Shown one piece after another: positions 9,185 through 15,958 of a stretch of DNA of 51,834 nt. Positions within the stretch are counted from its first letter, which is position 1; every line of letters starts with the position of its first letter. The stretch comes from Bacteroidota bacterium. GTDB taxonomy: Bacteria > Bacteroidota > Ignavibacteria > UBA10030 > UBA8401. The notes below the pieces were generated by a model, which ran no database searches, was not told the origin of the DNA, and was given only the letters and a program-made list of their open reading frames with translations. The DNA lies in NCBI GenBank assembly GCA_008933835.1, contig WBUG01000018.1:1-51834 (forward strand). The letters run 5' to 3'. The position numbers and the translations under genes were made by a program.

Positions 9185-9547
9185 ATGAAGAAGATCCTGA
9201 TCGTCGACGATTCGATGTACAACCGCTCGCTGCTCAGCGCGCTGCTGCGCAAGAAGGGCTTCACCGTCGAGACGGCGGAGGACGGTGCGGAGGGGGTGGA
9301 GAAGTTCCGCACATCGATGCCGGACGCCGTCTTCCTCGACTACATCATGCCGAAGATGAACGGCGTGCAGGCGCTGGAACAGATGAAGACCCTCTCGCCG
9401 GACGTCCGCAGCTTCATGCTCACCTCCATCTCCTCCGAAGAGGACGTACGCCGGGCGAAGGCGGCGGGGGCCGACGGCTACATCCTGAAACCGTACGAGC
9501 CGGCGAAAGTGTTCGATCTCCTGCACCGATTCGGACTGATGGAATGA
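9185..9547 (+). CDS. CheY-like single-domain response regulator (module 1)
   Basis: 120 residues, a stand-alone receiver with no output domain. All key residues are present: the acidic pair Asp8/Asp9, phospho-acceptor Asp52 (VFLDYIMPKMNG), Thr80 (FMLTSIS) and Lys102 (YILKPYEP). GGGAGGAGC lies just before the ATG. The stop overlaps the start of the zinc-ribbon gene by 4 bp (ATGA), so the two are translationally coupled. No histidine kinase is encoded nearby, so phosphorylation must come from elsewhere. With no DNA-binding domain, output should be by protein contact. The neighbouring zinc-ribbon protein with a FliM-like tail is the obvious candidate partner (inference). Confidence 0.95.
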   Translation: MKKILIVDDSMYNRSLLSALLRKKGFTVETAEDGAEGVEKFRTSMPDAVFLDYIMPKMNGVQALEQMKTLSPDVRSFMLTSISSEEDVRRAKAAGADGYILKPYEPAKVFDLLHRFGLME

Positions 9548-9876
9548 TGCAGCCCGGACATAGCTGTCCGACGTGCCACCGTCGGTACTACGACCCCCCC
9601 TTCACCTGCGCGGAGTGCGGTACGGAACTGGGGTGGACGTGCATCGCGTGTTCCCACGGGAACCCGCTCCTGTACCGTCATTGCGGCTCCTGCGGGGAGC
9701 CCATTCCGGCCGCCATCGCCGCCATGGTGAACAGCGGCACGCAGCTCCGCATCGTGAACGTGCCCCAGTTCGACGAGGCCGCCGTGACCGAGCTCATCGA
9801 AGAAGGGCACCGCATGGTGGCGCGCCGGACCGTCCGGACGCTGTCGCAATCCGACCTGGACAAACTGTTCGAATGA
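9544..9876 (+). CDS. Double zinc-ribbon protein with FliM-like C-terminal peptide (module 1)
   Basis: 110 residues starting with tandem Met codons at 9544 and 9547; either could be used. Four CxxC pairs (C8/C11, C22/C25, C33/C36, C47/C50) make two zinc ribbons, the last reading HCGSCGEPIP. A linker with a short helix follows, and the protein ends in LSQSDLDKLFE. This end resembles the CheY-P-binding N-terminus of flagellar FliM (LSQAEIDALL in E. coli). It overlaps the receiver gene upstream and the ATPase gene downstream by 4 bp each. A paralogue with the same layout occupies the same slot at 11983-12303. Likely an adaptor between receiver and ATPase; no family name is known to me. Confidence 0.85.
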   Translation: MMQPGHSCPTCHRRYYDPPFTCAECGTELGWTCIACSHGNPLLYRHCGSCGEPIPAAIAAMVNSGTQLRIVNVPQFDEAAVTELIEEGHRMVARRTVRTLSQSDLDKLFE

Positions 9877-11579
9877 TGTTCGCCCGCGAAGACCTCCACT
9901 TCCGCGACCATTGTCTGCAGCGGTCGCTGCTCACCAGGGAGCGCTGGGAGCAGTTCGTGGACCACGCCAGCAACTACGGCATGGCCCGCGGATTCTCGGC
10001 CGCCCTCGTGGAAGCGGGCGTCTTCCCGGCGGAGGAGCTTCCGCGGCTCATCGCCGAGGCCTTCACCGTTCCGGTGATGACCCTCTACGCCGAATCGGGC
10101 TCCGCGCCGAAGGAGATCATCCCCGAAACGGTGATGCATTCCCGCCGCGTCATCCCGATGTTCCTCTTCGGGAACGAGCTGACGGTGGCCATGGTCGATC
10201 CCCCGTACCGAAGCCTTCTGGAGGAACTGGGAAAGATGACCGGGATGAAGATCATCCCGGTGATCACCGACATCACCGACTTCTTCGAGACCCTCAAGAT
10301 CAACCAGGGGGGCTACGATGAGCTGAAGCGGCTCGCGAGCGCCATCGACCTGGAGAAGTACGACCTCATCCGCAGCGGCGAGAAGGAGGTCAAGCGCCTC
10401 GAGCAGATGGGGGCGTTCCCGCCCCTCATCATGCTGGTGGACGAGGTCATCGTCCGCGCCGTGAAGATGGGGGCCAGCGACATCCATCTGGAACCCTTCG
10501 AGCACGAAGTGCGGCTCCGGTTCCGTTTCGACGGCGTGCTGCAGCGCATCGCCTCCTTCCCGGCCACCCTCGCCGACGGACTCGCCGCCGTGGTGAAGAA
10601 CAAGGCGGGGATGGACATCTTCGAGAAGCGGCGTCCGCAGGACGGCCGCCTCTCCCTCACCATCGAGAGCCGTTCGTTCGACCTGCGGGTCAACTCGCTG
10701 CCGACCGTCCACGGCGAGAAGCTCGTGCTCCGCATCCTGAGCAAGGGCTCCATCAACAAGAAGATGGAGGACCTCGGACTGTCGGGACACAACCTGAGCC
10801 TGCTCCTCCACCTTCTGCAGCAGCCGAACGGACTGCTGCTGGTCACCGGTCCCACCGGCAGCGGCAAGAGCACCACCCTCTACGCCGCCATCAACCACAT
10901 CCGGTCGGTGGAGAAGAACATCGTCACCGTCGAGAACCCGGTGGAGTACATGGTCGAGACGGTGAACCAGGTGAACGTGGACCCGGAGCGGAACCTGACG
11001 TTCGCCAACGCCCTGCGCGCCATGCTGCGGCAGGACCCCGACGTGGCGCTGGTGGGCGAGATCCGGGACACCGAGACCGGGACCATCGCGACCGAAGCGG
11101 CGCTCACCGGACATCTCGTCCTCTCCACGCTCCACACCAACGACGCCGTCGGTGCGGTGCCGCGGCTCATCAACATGGGCGTACCGTCGTACTGGCTCGC
11201 GCCGGCGCTCATCGGCGTCGTGGGTCAGCGGCTCGTCCGCCGGCTCTGTCCATCGTGCCGGGAGGAGTACCGGCCGACCGACGAAGTGCTCTACAAAGCG
11301 GGCATCAGCGGTCTGGCGTCGCGGACGGTCTTCTATCGCGCCGCCGGCTGTCCCGCCTGTCACCACCAGGGATACCGGGGGCGCATCGCCATCCACGAAG
11401 TGTTCCGCGTGTCGGAGGAGATCCAGACGCTCATCTACCAGAACGCCGAAACTTCCCGGATCCGCGACGCCGCGGTGAAGGACGGGTTCCGGGACCTCCG
11501 CTTCGACGGACTGAAGAAGGTCATCGCCGGGCTCACCACGCTGGAAGAGGTCCAGCGCGTCACCCGGTCCGCCATCTGA
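9873..11579 (+). CDS. GspE/PilB-family type II secretion/type IV pilus ATPase, intact active site (module 1)
   Basis: 568 residues. The start at 9873 is an ATGA overlap with the zinc-ribbon stop; the open frame continues upstream but only as a shadow. The N-terminal ~150 residues resemble the GspE/MshE N-domain (helical, then VPVMTLYAESG and VIPMFLFGNELTVAMVDP). The motor domain has ASDIHLEP, Walker A GPTGSGKSTT (Lys332), an Asp-box-like TVENPVEY, catalytic Glu396 in VGEIRDTETG, and the His-box LSTLHTND (His421). A C-terminal zinc-binding region (CPSC and CPAC) ends in the usual GRIAIHEVF. All residues for ATP hydrolysis are present. No PilC, PilM-Q or GspD homologue occurs in this window, so its machine is encoded elsewhere or is unusual. 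Confidence 0.95.
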   Translation: MMFAREDLHFRDHCLQRSLLTRERWEQFVDHASNYGMARGFSAALVEAGVFPAEELPRLIAEAFTVPVMTLYAESGSAPKEIIPETVMHSRRVIPMFLFGNELTVAMVDPPYRSLLEELGKMTGMKIIPVITDITDFFETLKINQGGYDELKRLASAIDLEKYDLIRSGEKEVKRLEQMGAFPPLIMLVDEVIVRAVKMGASDIHLEPFEHEVRLRFRFDGVLQRIASFPATLADGLAAVVKNKAGMDIFEKRRPQDGRLSLTIESRSFDLRVNSLPTVHGEKLVLRILSKGSINKKMEDLGLSGHNLSLLLHLLQQPNGLLLVTGPTGSGKSTTLYAAINHIRSVEKNIVTVENPVEYMVETVNQVNVDPERNLTFANALRAMLRQDPDVALVGEIRDTETGTIATEAALTGHLVLSTLHTNDAVGAVPRLINMGVPSYWLAPALIGVVGQRLVRRLCPSCREEYRPTDEVLYKAGISGLASRTVFYRAAGCPACHHQGYRGRIAIHEVFRVSEEIQTLIYQNAETSRIRDAAVKDGFRDLRFDGLKKVIAGLTTLEEVQRVTRSAI

Positions 11580-11596
11580 ACCATCACGGCCGCACC

Positions 11597-11986
11597 ATGC
11601 ACATCAACGACATCTCCGTCCTCATCATCGACGATTCGGACCACATCCGCGCCCTCTTCGCGATGACGATGACCCGCGCCGGCGTCACCCGCTGCCATCA
11701 GGCGAAGAACGGCGAGGAAGGGGTCCGCATGTTCCGGGAACTGCGCCCCACCATCGTCTTCCTGGACAACATGCTTCCGCTCCTCTCCGGCATGGAGGTG
11801 CTCCGTCAGATCAAGGAGACCGACCCGAAGAGCGTGGTCGTCATGATCTCCGGCGCTTCGAACATCGAGACCATCAAGGAGGCGAAGGAGGCGGGTGCGG
11901 CCCACTACATCATCAAACCGTACTCCGCCGGCAAGGTGGTGGAGGTGATGACGAAACTGCTGTCGCTGGAGGGTTCCGCCGTATGA
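11597..11986 (+). CDS. CheY-like single-domain response regulator (module 2)
   Basis: 129 residues from the ATG at 11597; the frame is open upstream, but only this Met gives a normal receiver N-terminus (ISVLIIDDSD). Asp12/Asp13, phospho-acceptor Asp57 (VFLDNMLPLLSG), Ser85 (VVMISGAS) and Lys107 (YIIKPYSA) are all present, so phosphorylation should be possible. It lies 17 bp after the first ATPase gene and overlaps the second zinc-ribbon gene by 4 bp. No strong Shine-Dalgarno sequence is visible, which is common in this phylum. It is clearly a divergent paralogue rather than a recent copy of the receiver at 9185. Confidence 0.94.
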   Translation: MHINDISVLIIDDSDHIRALFAMTMTRAGVTRCHQAKNGEEGVRMFRELRPTIVFLDNMLPLLSGMEVLRQIKETDPKSVVVMISGASNIETIKEAKEAGAAHYIIKPYSAGKVVEVMTKLLSLEGSAV

Positions 11987-12303
11987 TCTGTCCCTCCTGC
12001 AACAACGACAATCCCCGCTCCGCCGTCGAGTGCCTGACGTGCGGCGACAAGCTGACGGTGGCGAGCTGCTCCTGCGGTTTCCGCGCTTCGCTCATCGACC
12101 GGTTCTGCGGTCAGTGCGGAGAGCCGCTGCTCAAGAACCCGCTCTTCGGGACGAAACTGCGCACCGTACCGTCGCGCCGTGCCGCCGCGTCGTTCTCCGA
12201 ACAGGAACTCATGACCCTCGTCGGCATCCAGCATTCCAACTCCCTTCAGGGACGGGCCGCGCCGGCCGTCTCGCAGAAGGACGTCGACGCACTCTTCGAG
12301 TAG
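11983..12303 (+). CDS. Double zinc-ribbon protein with FliM-like C-terminal peptide (module 2)
   Basis: 106 residues. The cysteine pairs are C3/C6, C17/C20, C29/C31 (CxC rather than CxxC) and C42/C45, ending FCGQCGEPLL. This parallels the module-1 protein (HCGSCGEPIP). After a linker the protein ends in VSQKDVDALFE, again matching the FliM-type pattern SQ-x-[DE]-[ILV]-D-x-L-[LF]. The start is an ATGA overlap with the receiver stop; the ATPase gene starts 3 bp after its stop. Conservation of both zinc ribbons and the last residues while the middle diverges suggests these ends are the functional contacts. Role unknown; adaptor inferred. Confidence 0.85.
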   Translation: MICPSCNNDNPRSAVECLTCGDKLTVASCSCGFRASLIDRFCGQCGEPLLKNPLFGTKLRTVPSRRAAASFSEQELMTLVGIQHSNSLQGRAAPAVSQKDVDALFE

Positions 12304-12306
12304 ACG

Positions 12307-13995
12307 ATGAACATCCGGGACGACGACCAGCGGCTCCTGCGGCATCTGCACGGCAAAGGCGTGCTCGACCGCGAACGGCACGAACGGTGCGAACGCACGC
12401 TCGCGCTCTCGCCCGAGCGTTCCATCGTCGACGTGCTCATCGACACGGCCGGGATCGACGAACTGACGGTCGGACAGGCGGTCTCGGAGCTCTACACCGT
12501 GCCGTTCGTCCTGCTCACCCCCAGCATGGTCGCGTGTCACGATGCCGGACGGCGGCAGGATTTCCTGCAACGGTACCATGCGGTGCCGGTCACGAACACC
12601 GGCGTCGAAGTGACCGTCGGATTCTACACGCCGCCGTACCGCACCGTCATCGAGGCGCTGAAGCGTCAGGAGAAGGCGTTCATCGTTCCGGTCATCACCA
12701 CACGGTCCGCGTTCCGTACGGTGGCCGGGGAACGCACCGGCGACGGACAGCGGACGGTGCCGTCGAAGTACGCCCTCGAGCAGCTGGACCTCGCCACGCG
12801 GGACGGCGAGAAGGTGGCGGCGCTGGTGAAGAACGGTCCCCTCCCGACCGCCGACATCCTCACCGACGAGATCTTCATCCGCGCCATCAACGCCGGCGCG
12901 TCGGACATCTACCTTGAACCCTCCGCATCGCACCTGCGGGTGCTCTTCAATATGACGGGGGTCCTCTCCACCATGTTCGTGCTTCCGCGCGAGGTGAAGG
13001 AGCAGATCATCAACGTCATCCGGGTCCGCGGAAACCTGAACATCTTCGAGAAGAACCGTTCCCAGGAAGGGAGCTACGCCGCCACGTACGGTGGTGCGGG
13101 GTTCCAGTTCCGGATGAGCACGCTCTCCACCGGTTCGGGCGAACGGCTCATCATCCGCGTCATCCGCGCCGCGTCCGACGTACCGTCGCTGGAGACCACC
13201 GGCATCTCCCCCGAGAACCTCACCGCCGCCCACCGGCTCGCCCAGCGGTCGCACGGGCTCACCGTCATCGCCGGTCCTCCCGGCGCGGGGAAGACCACCA
13301 CGGCGTACGCCCTGCTCACCTCGCTGCGCGACAGCGGCCGGAACATCGTCACCGTCGAGCGGCCCATCGAAGCGCCGCTGACGTTCGCCAACCAGGTGCA
13401 GTGCGACTCCGGACAGCAGACGGACAACGCCACCATGATCCGGTCCGTGATGCGGTACCGGCCGGACGTACTGTTCATCGGAGCGCTCACCGATGCGGAC
13501 ACCGGACTCGCCGCCGCCGAGGCCGCCCTCTCCGGTGCGCTGGTCGTCACCACCGTCACCGCCGGGGACGTCGAATCGGCGCTCCTCCGGCTGATGAACC
13601 TCGGCATCCCCGAAGCGTGGCTCCCGTCGCTCCTCAACGGCATCATCTTCCAGCGCCTGACCCGCCGGATCTGTCCGGACTGCAGCGAGGCGTACACGCC
13701 GGTGCGGCAGGACCTCGCCGCCGCCGGCATGGCACCGCTGGAGAATCTCATCTCGTTCTACCGCGGCACCGGCTGCGCCGCCTGCCTGCAGACGGGCCAC
13801 AGCGGTCAGCTGGCGGTGCACGAAGTGCTCGAGGTGGACGGTCCCGTCCGCGAAGCGCTCGCCCGGCGCGCCTCCGGCGCCGACGTGCTCGCCGCGGCGT
13901 ACGCCCAGGGGGGAGAACCGTTCCGCTTCGACGCCGCAAAGAAGCTCGTCTCCGGCATCGTCTCGATCGACGATTACCTCCGGCTCATCCACTGA
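12307..13995 (+). CDS. GspE/PilB-family protein with degenerate ATPase site (module 2)
   Basis: 562 residues with the same layout as the first ATPase: N-domain (VPFVLLTPSMVA), motor domain with ASDIYLEP, Walker A GPPGAGKTTT (Lys329) and a C-terminal zinc region (CPDC and CAAC) ending LAVHEVL. Three hallmark positions are changed. The catalytic glutamate of VGEIRD is Ala393 (IGALTDADTG), the His-box LHTND is VTAGD (Thr418 in place of His), and the Asp-box carries Arg (TVERPIEA). The reading frame is intact over full length and codon use matches the neighbours, so it does not look like a decaying pseudogene. Likely a nucleotide-binding but weakly or non-hydrolysing partner or regulator of the first ATPase (inference). 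Confidence 0.9.
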   Translation: MNIRDDDQRLLRHLHGKGVLDRERHERCERTLALSPERSIVDVLIDTAGIDELTVGQAVSELYTVPFVLLTPSMVACHDAGRRQDFLQRYHAVPVTNTGVEVTVGFYTPPYRTVIEALKRQEKAFIVPVITTRSAFRTVAGERTGDGQRTVPSKYALEQLDLATRDGEKVAALVKNGPLPTADILTDEIFIRAINAGASDIYLEPSASHLRVLFNMTGVLSTMFVLPREVKEQIINVIRVRGNLNIFEKNRSQEGSYAATYGGAGFQFRMSTLSTGSGERLIIRVIRAASDVPSLETTGISPENLTAAHRLAQRSHGLTVIAGPPGAGKTTTAYALLTSLRDSGRNIVTVERPIEAPLTFANQVQCDSGQQTDNATMIRSVMRYRPDVLFIGALTDADTGLAAAEAALSGALVVTTVTAGDVESALLRLMNLGIPEAWLPSLLNGIIFQRLTRRICPDCSEAYTPVRQDLAAAGMAPLENLISFYRGTGCAACLQTGHSGQLAVHEVLEVDGPVREALARRASGADVLAAAYAQGGEPFRFDAAKKLVSGIVSIDDYLRLIH

Positions 13996-14010
13996 GCTGC
14001 TCGTTTCCTC

Positions 14011-14041
14011 TTGCTCCCGGTCCGCATCCTCCGTACATTAC
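14011..14041 (+). promoter_or_regulatory. Possible -33/-7 promoter before the FKBP gene
   Basis: TTG at 14011 and TACATTAC at 14034 are 20 nt apart in the 124-bp gap before the FKBP start. The -7 part only partly fits TAnnTTTG. Spacing equals that of the better candidate before the sigma-factor gene. Weak. Confidence 0.25.
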
Positions 14042-14119
14042 AGCGCATTTGAACGGACACACACCGGCGCCTCCGTCCTGCGGGGGCGTTCGCATTTCAT
14101 CCACCAATCGAACGGAACC

Positions 14120-14815
14120 ATGAAGACTCTCCTGCTCATCGCCGCCGGCGCCGGCCTCGCTCTCGCCCTCGCCGCCTGCGGCGGAAAATCGAAGACGGAA
14201 CTGAAGAACGATACGGACAGCGTCTCGTACAGCATCGGCATCGACGTCGGCACGACGTTCGCCCGGCAGGGGATCGAGGTGGAGCCGGAGGCGTTCCTGC
14301 AGGGACTGAAGGACGCGTCCGACACTGCCGCGACGCCGCTGCTCACGCAGGACCAGATGCGGACGGTGATGATGGCGTACCAGCAGAAGATGATGGCGAA
14401 GGCGCAGGAGAAGATGCAGGAGCGTTCCGCGAAATCGAAGGGTGAAGGAGAGCGGTTCCTTGCGGAGAACAAGAGCAAACCCGGCGTCATCACCACCGCC
14501 AGCGGACTGCAGTACATCATCCTCCATTCCGGCACGGGCCGCAAACCGAAAGCGTCGGACCGCGTGACGGTGCATTACCGCGGAACGCTGCTGAGCGGGG
14601 AGGAGTTCGACAATTCCTATTCGCGCGGCGAACCGGTCACCTTCGCGGTGAACGAGGTGATCCCCGGCTGGGCGGAACTCTTCCCGCTGCTCCCGGTCGG
14701 CACCAAGTGCAAAGTCTTCATCCCGCCGCACCTCGCGTACGGCGATCAGGCCGCGGGACCCATCCCTCCCGGTTCCACCCTCGTCTTCGAGGTGGAGTTC
14801 CTCGGCGTCAAATGA
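14120..14815 (+). CDS. FKBP-type peptidyl-prolyl cis-trans isomerase lipoprotein (FkpA/Mip-like)
   Basis: 231 residues. The signal ends in a lipobox (LALAACGG), predicting a lipid-anchored envelope protein. Residues about 35-125 form the helical FKBP_N dimerisation segment (SVSYSIGIDVGTTFARQG and a Lys/Glu/Gln-rich helix). Residues about 130-231 are the FKBP catalytic domain, with VTVHYRGTLLSGEEFDNS, VIPGWAELFPLLPVGTK and the closing GSTLVFEVEFLGV. These match the FkpA/Mip family, which assists folding of envelope proteins. The gene stands alone between the ATPase block and a strong bidirectional terminator. Confidence 0.94.
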   Translation: MKTLLLIAAGAGLALALAACGGKSKTELKNDTDSVSYSIGIDVGTTFARQGIEVEPEAFLQGLKDASDTAATPLLTQDQMRTVMMAYQQKMMAKAQEKMQERSAKSKGEGERFLAENKSKPGVITTASGLQYIILHSGTGRKPKASDRVTVHYRGTLLSGEEFDNSYSRGEPVTFAVNEVIPGWAELFPLLPVGTKCKVFIPPHLAYGDQAAGPIPPGSTLVFEVEFLGVK

Positions 14816-14834
14816 GCGTCTCCGTATCGGGAAA

Positions 14835-14872
14835 TAAAAAAAGACCCATCCGGCCGGATGGGTCTTTTTTTT
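14835..14872. terminator. Strong bidirectional intrinsic terminator
   Basis: The stem AAGACCCATCCGG/CCGGATGGGTCTT is perfectly self-complementary and is flanked by an A-run on the left and a T-run on the right, so it can work on both strands. It lies just after the FKBP stop, between convergent genes. Confidence 0.92.
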
Positions 14873-14927
14873 TATCTGCCCTGAACGTTTTTTCCTTTAA
14901 TCGGACAATATTGTCTTGTTGATATGC

Positions 14928-14950
14928 AAAAAAAACCGGACTTCTGTCCG
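14928..14950 (-). terminator. Intrinsic terminator of the HTH-receiver gene
   Basis: Read on the minus strand, CGGAC-AGAA-GTCCG is followed by G and then eight T. It is 17 nt beyond the stop of the minus-strand regulator gene. The stem is short (5 bp) but the T-run is good. Confidence 0.7.
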
Positions 14951-14966
14951 ACTTGAGTGACGTGTA

Positions 14967-15698
14967 TTATCGTCCTTCAGAGGGCACGGCCACCGGGGGG
15001 CGGCCGTTCACGAGCATCAGCTGCATGCCGAACGTGGCGGCGACGCGGCTGATGTCGGTGACGCTCACCGGTTTCGTCACGCATTCCACGAAGGAGAAGC
15101 CCGCCTTGCGCATGGAGTTCACATCGTTCTGTGACGCGGTCAGTACGATGACCGGTGTCTCTTTCGACGCCGGGTGCGACCGTAACCGTTCCAGCACCTC
15201 CAACGCTCCCCCCTTCGGGATGTTCTGGTCCAGGATGATGAGCGACGGAAGAGGCAGTGAGGAACGTTTCTCGTACGGTCCGGTCGCGTGCACGAACGAG
15301 AGCACTTCGCCGCCGTCATGCACGGTGTGAACGGTGTTGCGCACGTTCGCATTCTTGAACGCATGCACGGTCAGGTCGATGAACGAGCGGTCGTCCTCGG
15401 CGATGAGGATCTCGACCGGCACCGCGTCACGGTTCGGCCGGTGCTGCATCAGCCGGACCGGTTGTCCCTGTCCCTGCGTCTGCAGCTCCTCGCTGCGCGC
15501 GAAGAGGGCGGAGAGCGGAGTACGGAGGGCGCTCGCGATCTTCTCGATGCTTTCGATGGAGATGTTCCGATTCCCCCGCTCCACGTCGGTGATGTAGGTG
15601 CGGTGCAGTCCGGAACGGTTCGCGAGTTCCTCCTGTGTCAGGTCCTGACCAAGACGGATGTCGCGCACTGCGGCACCGACGAATTGACGAAGCTTCAT
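14967..15698 (-). CDS. Fusion regulator: XRE-type HTH plus CheY-like receiver
   Basis: 243 residues. The start at 15698 is chosen because GAGGAG lies 6 nt before this ATG; upstream in-frame Met codons (15719, 15740) lack such a site. Residues about 5-62 are a Cro/CI-type HTH (LTQEELANRSGLHRTYITDVERG). Residues about 93-215 are a receiver with the acidic pair in AEDD, phospho-acceptor Asp157 (LIILDQNIPKGG), VLTAS and a conserved Lys (CVTKPVS); it resembles the Rcp1-like branch. Most response regulators have the receiver first and the DNA-binding domain second, so this order is reversed. No kinase is adjacent. It is a single-gene unit with its own terminator. Confidence 0.9.
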   Translation of the reverse strand: MKLRQFVGAAVRDIRLGQDLTQEELANRSGLHRTYITDVERGNRNISIESIEKIASALRTPLSALFARSEELQTQGQGQPVRLMQHRPNRDAVPVEILIAEDDRSFIDLTVHAFKNANVRNTVHTVHDGGEVLSFVHATGPYEKRSSLPLPSLIILDQNIPKGGALEVLERLRSHPASKETPVIVLTASQNDVNSMRKAGFSFVECVTKPVSVTDISRVAATFGMQLMLVNGRPPVAVPSEGR

Positions 15699-15958
15699 AG
15701 TGTCTCCTCGTTCGTTCATGGTCGAATGATGGGCAAACATGCAGAAAATATCAACAGACTATGAGTGACATGATGGAAGGGGCCGTTCGGAGGATGACCG
15801 CCGTACGGACGGCCGGAGGAGAACGATCGGTGAAAGCAAGATACGGAACGGAACGCGGAGTGCAAAGGGTCGGGATGGAATTCTCATGTTCCGGAACCCC
15901 GGAGGAACGGCAGGATGACGTGCGCTGCTCCGTCGTGGTGCGGAACAGCGCACACCGT
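15699..15958. other. Intergenic region, 260 bp
   Basis: It lies between the start of the HTH-receiver gene and the stop of the large T9SS protein, both on the minus strand, so it must hold the promoter of the former. Small open frames here show no recognisable protein. A short GTGCG/CGCAC hairpin near 15937-15952 lacks a T-run, so I do not call it a terminator. Confidence 0.4.
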
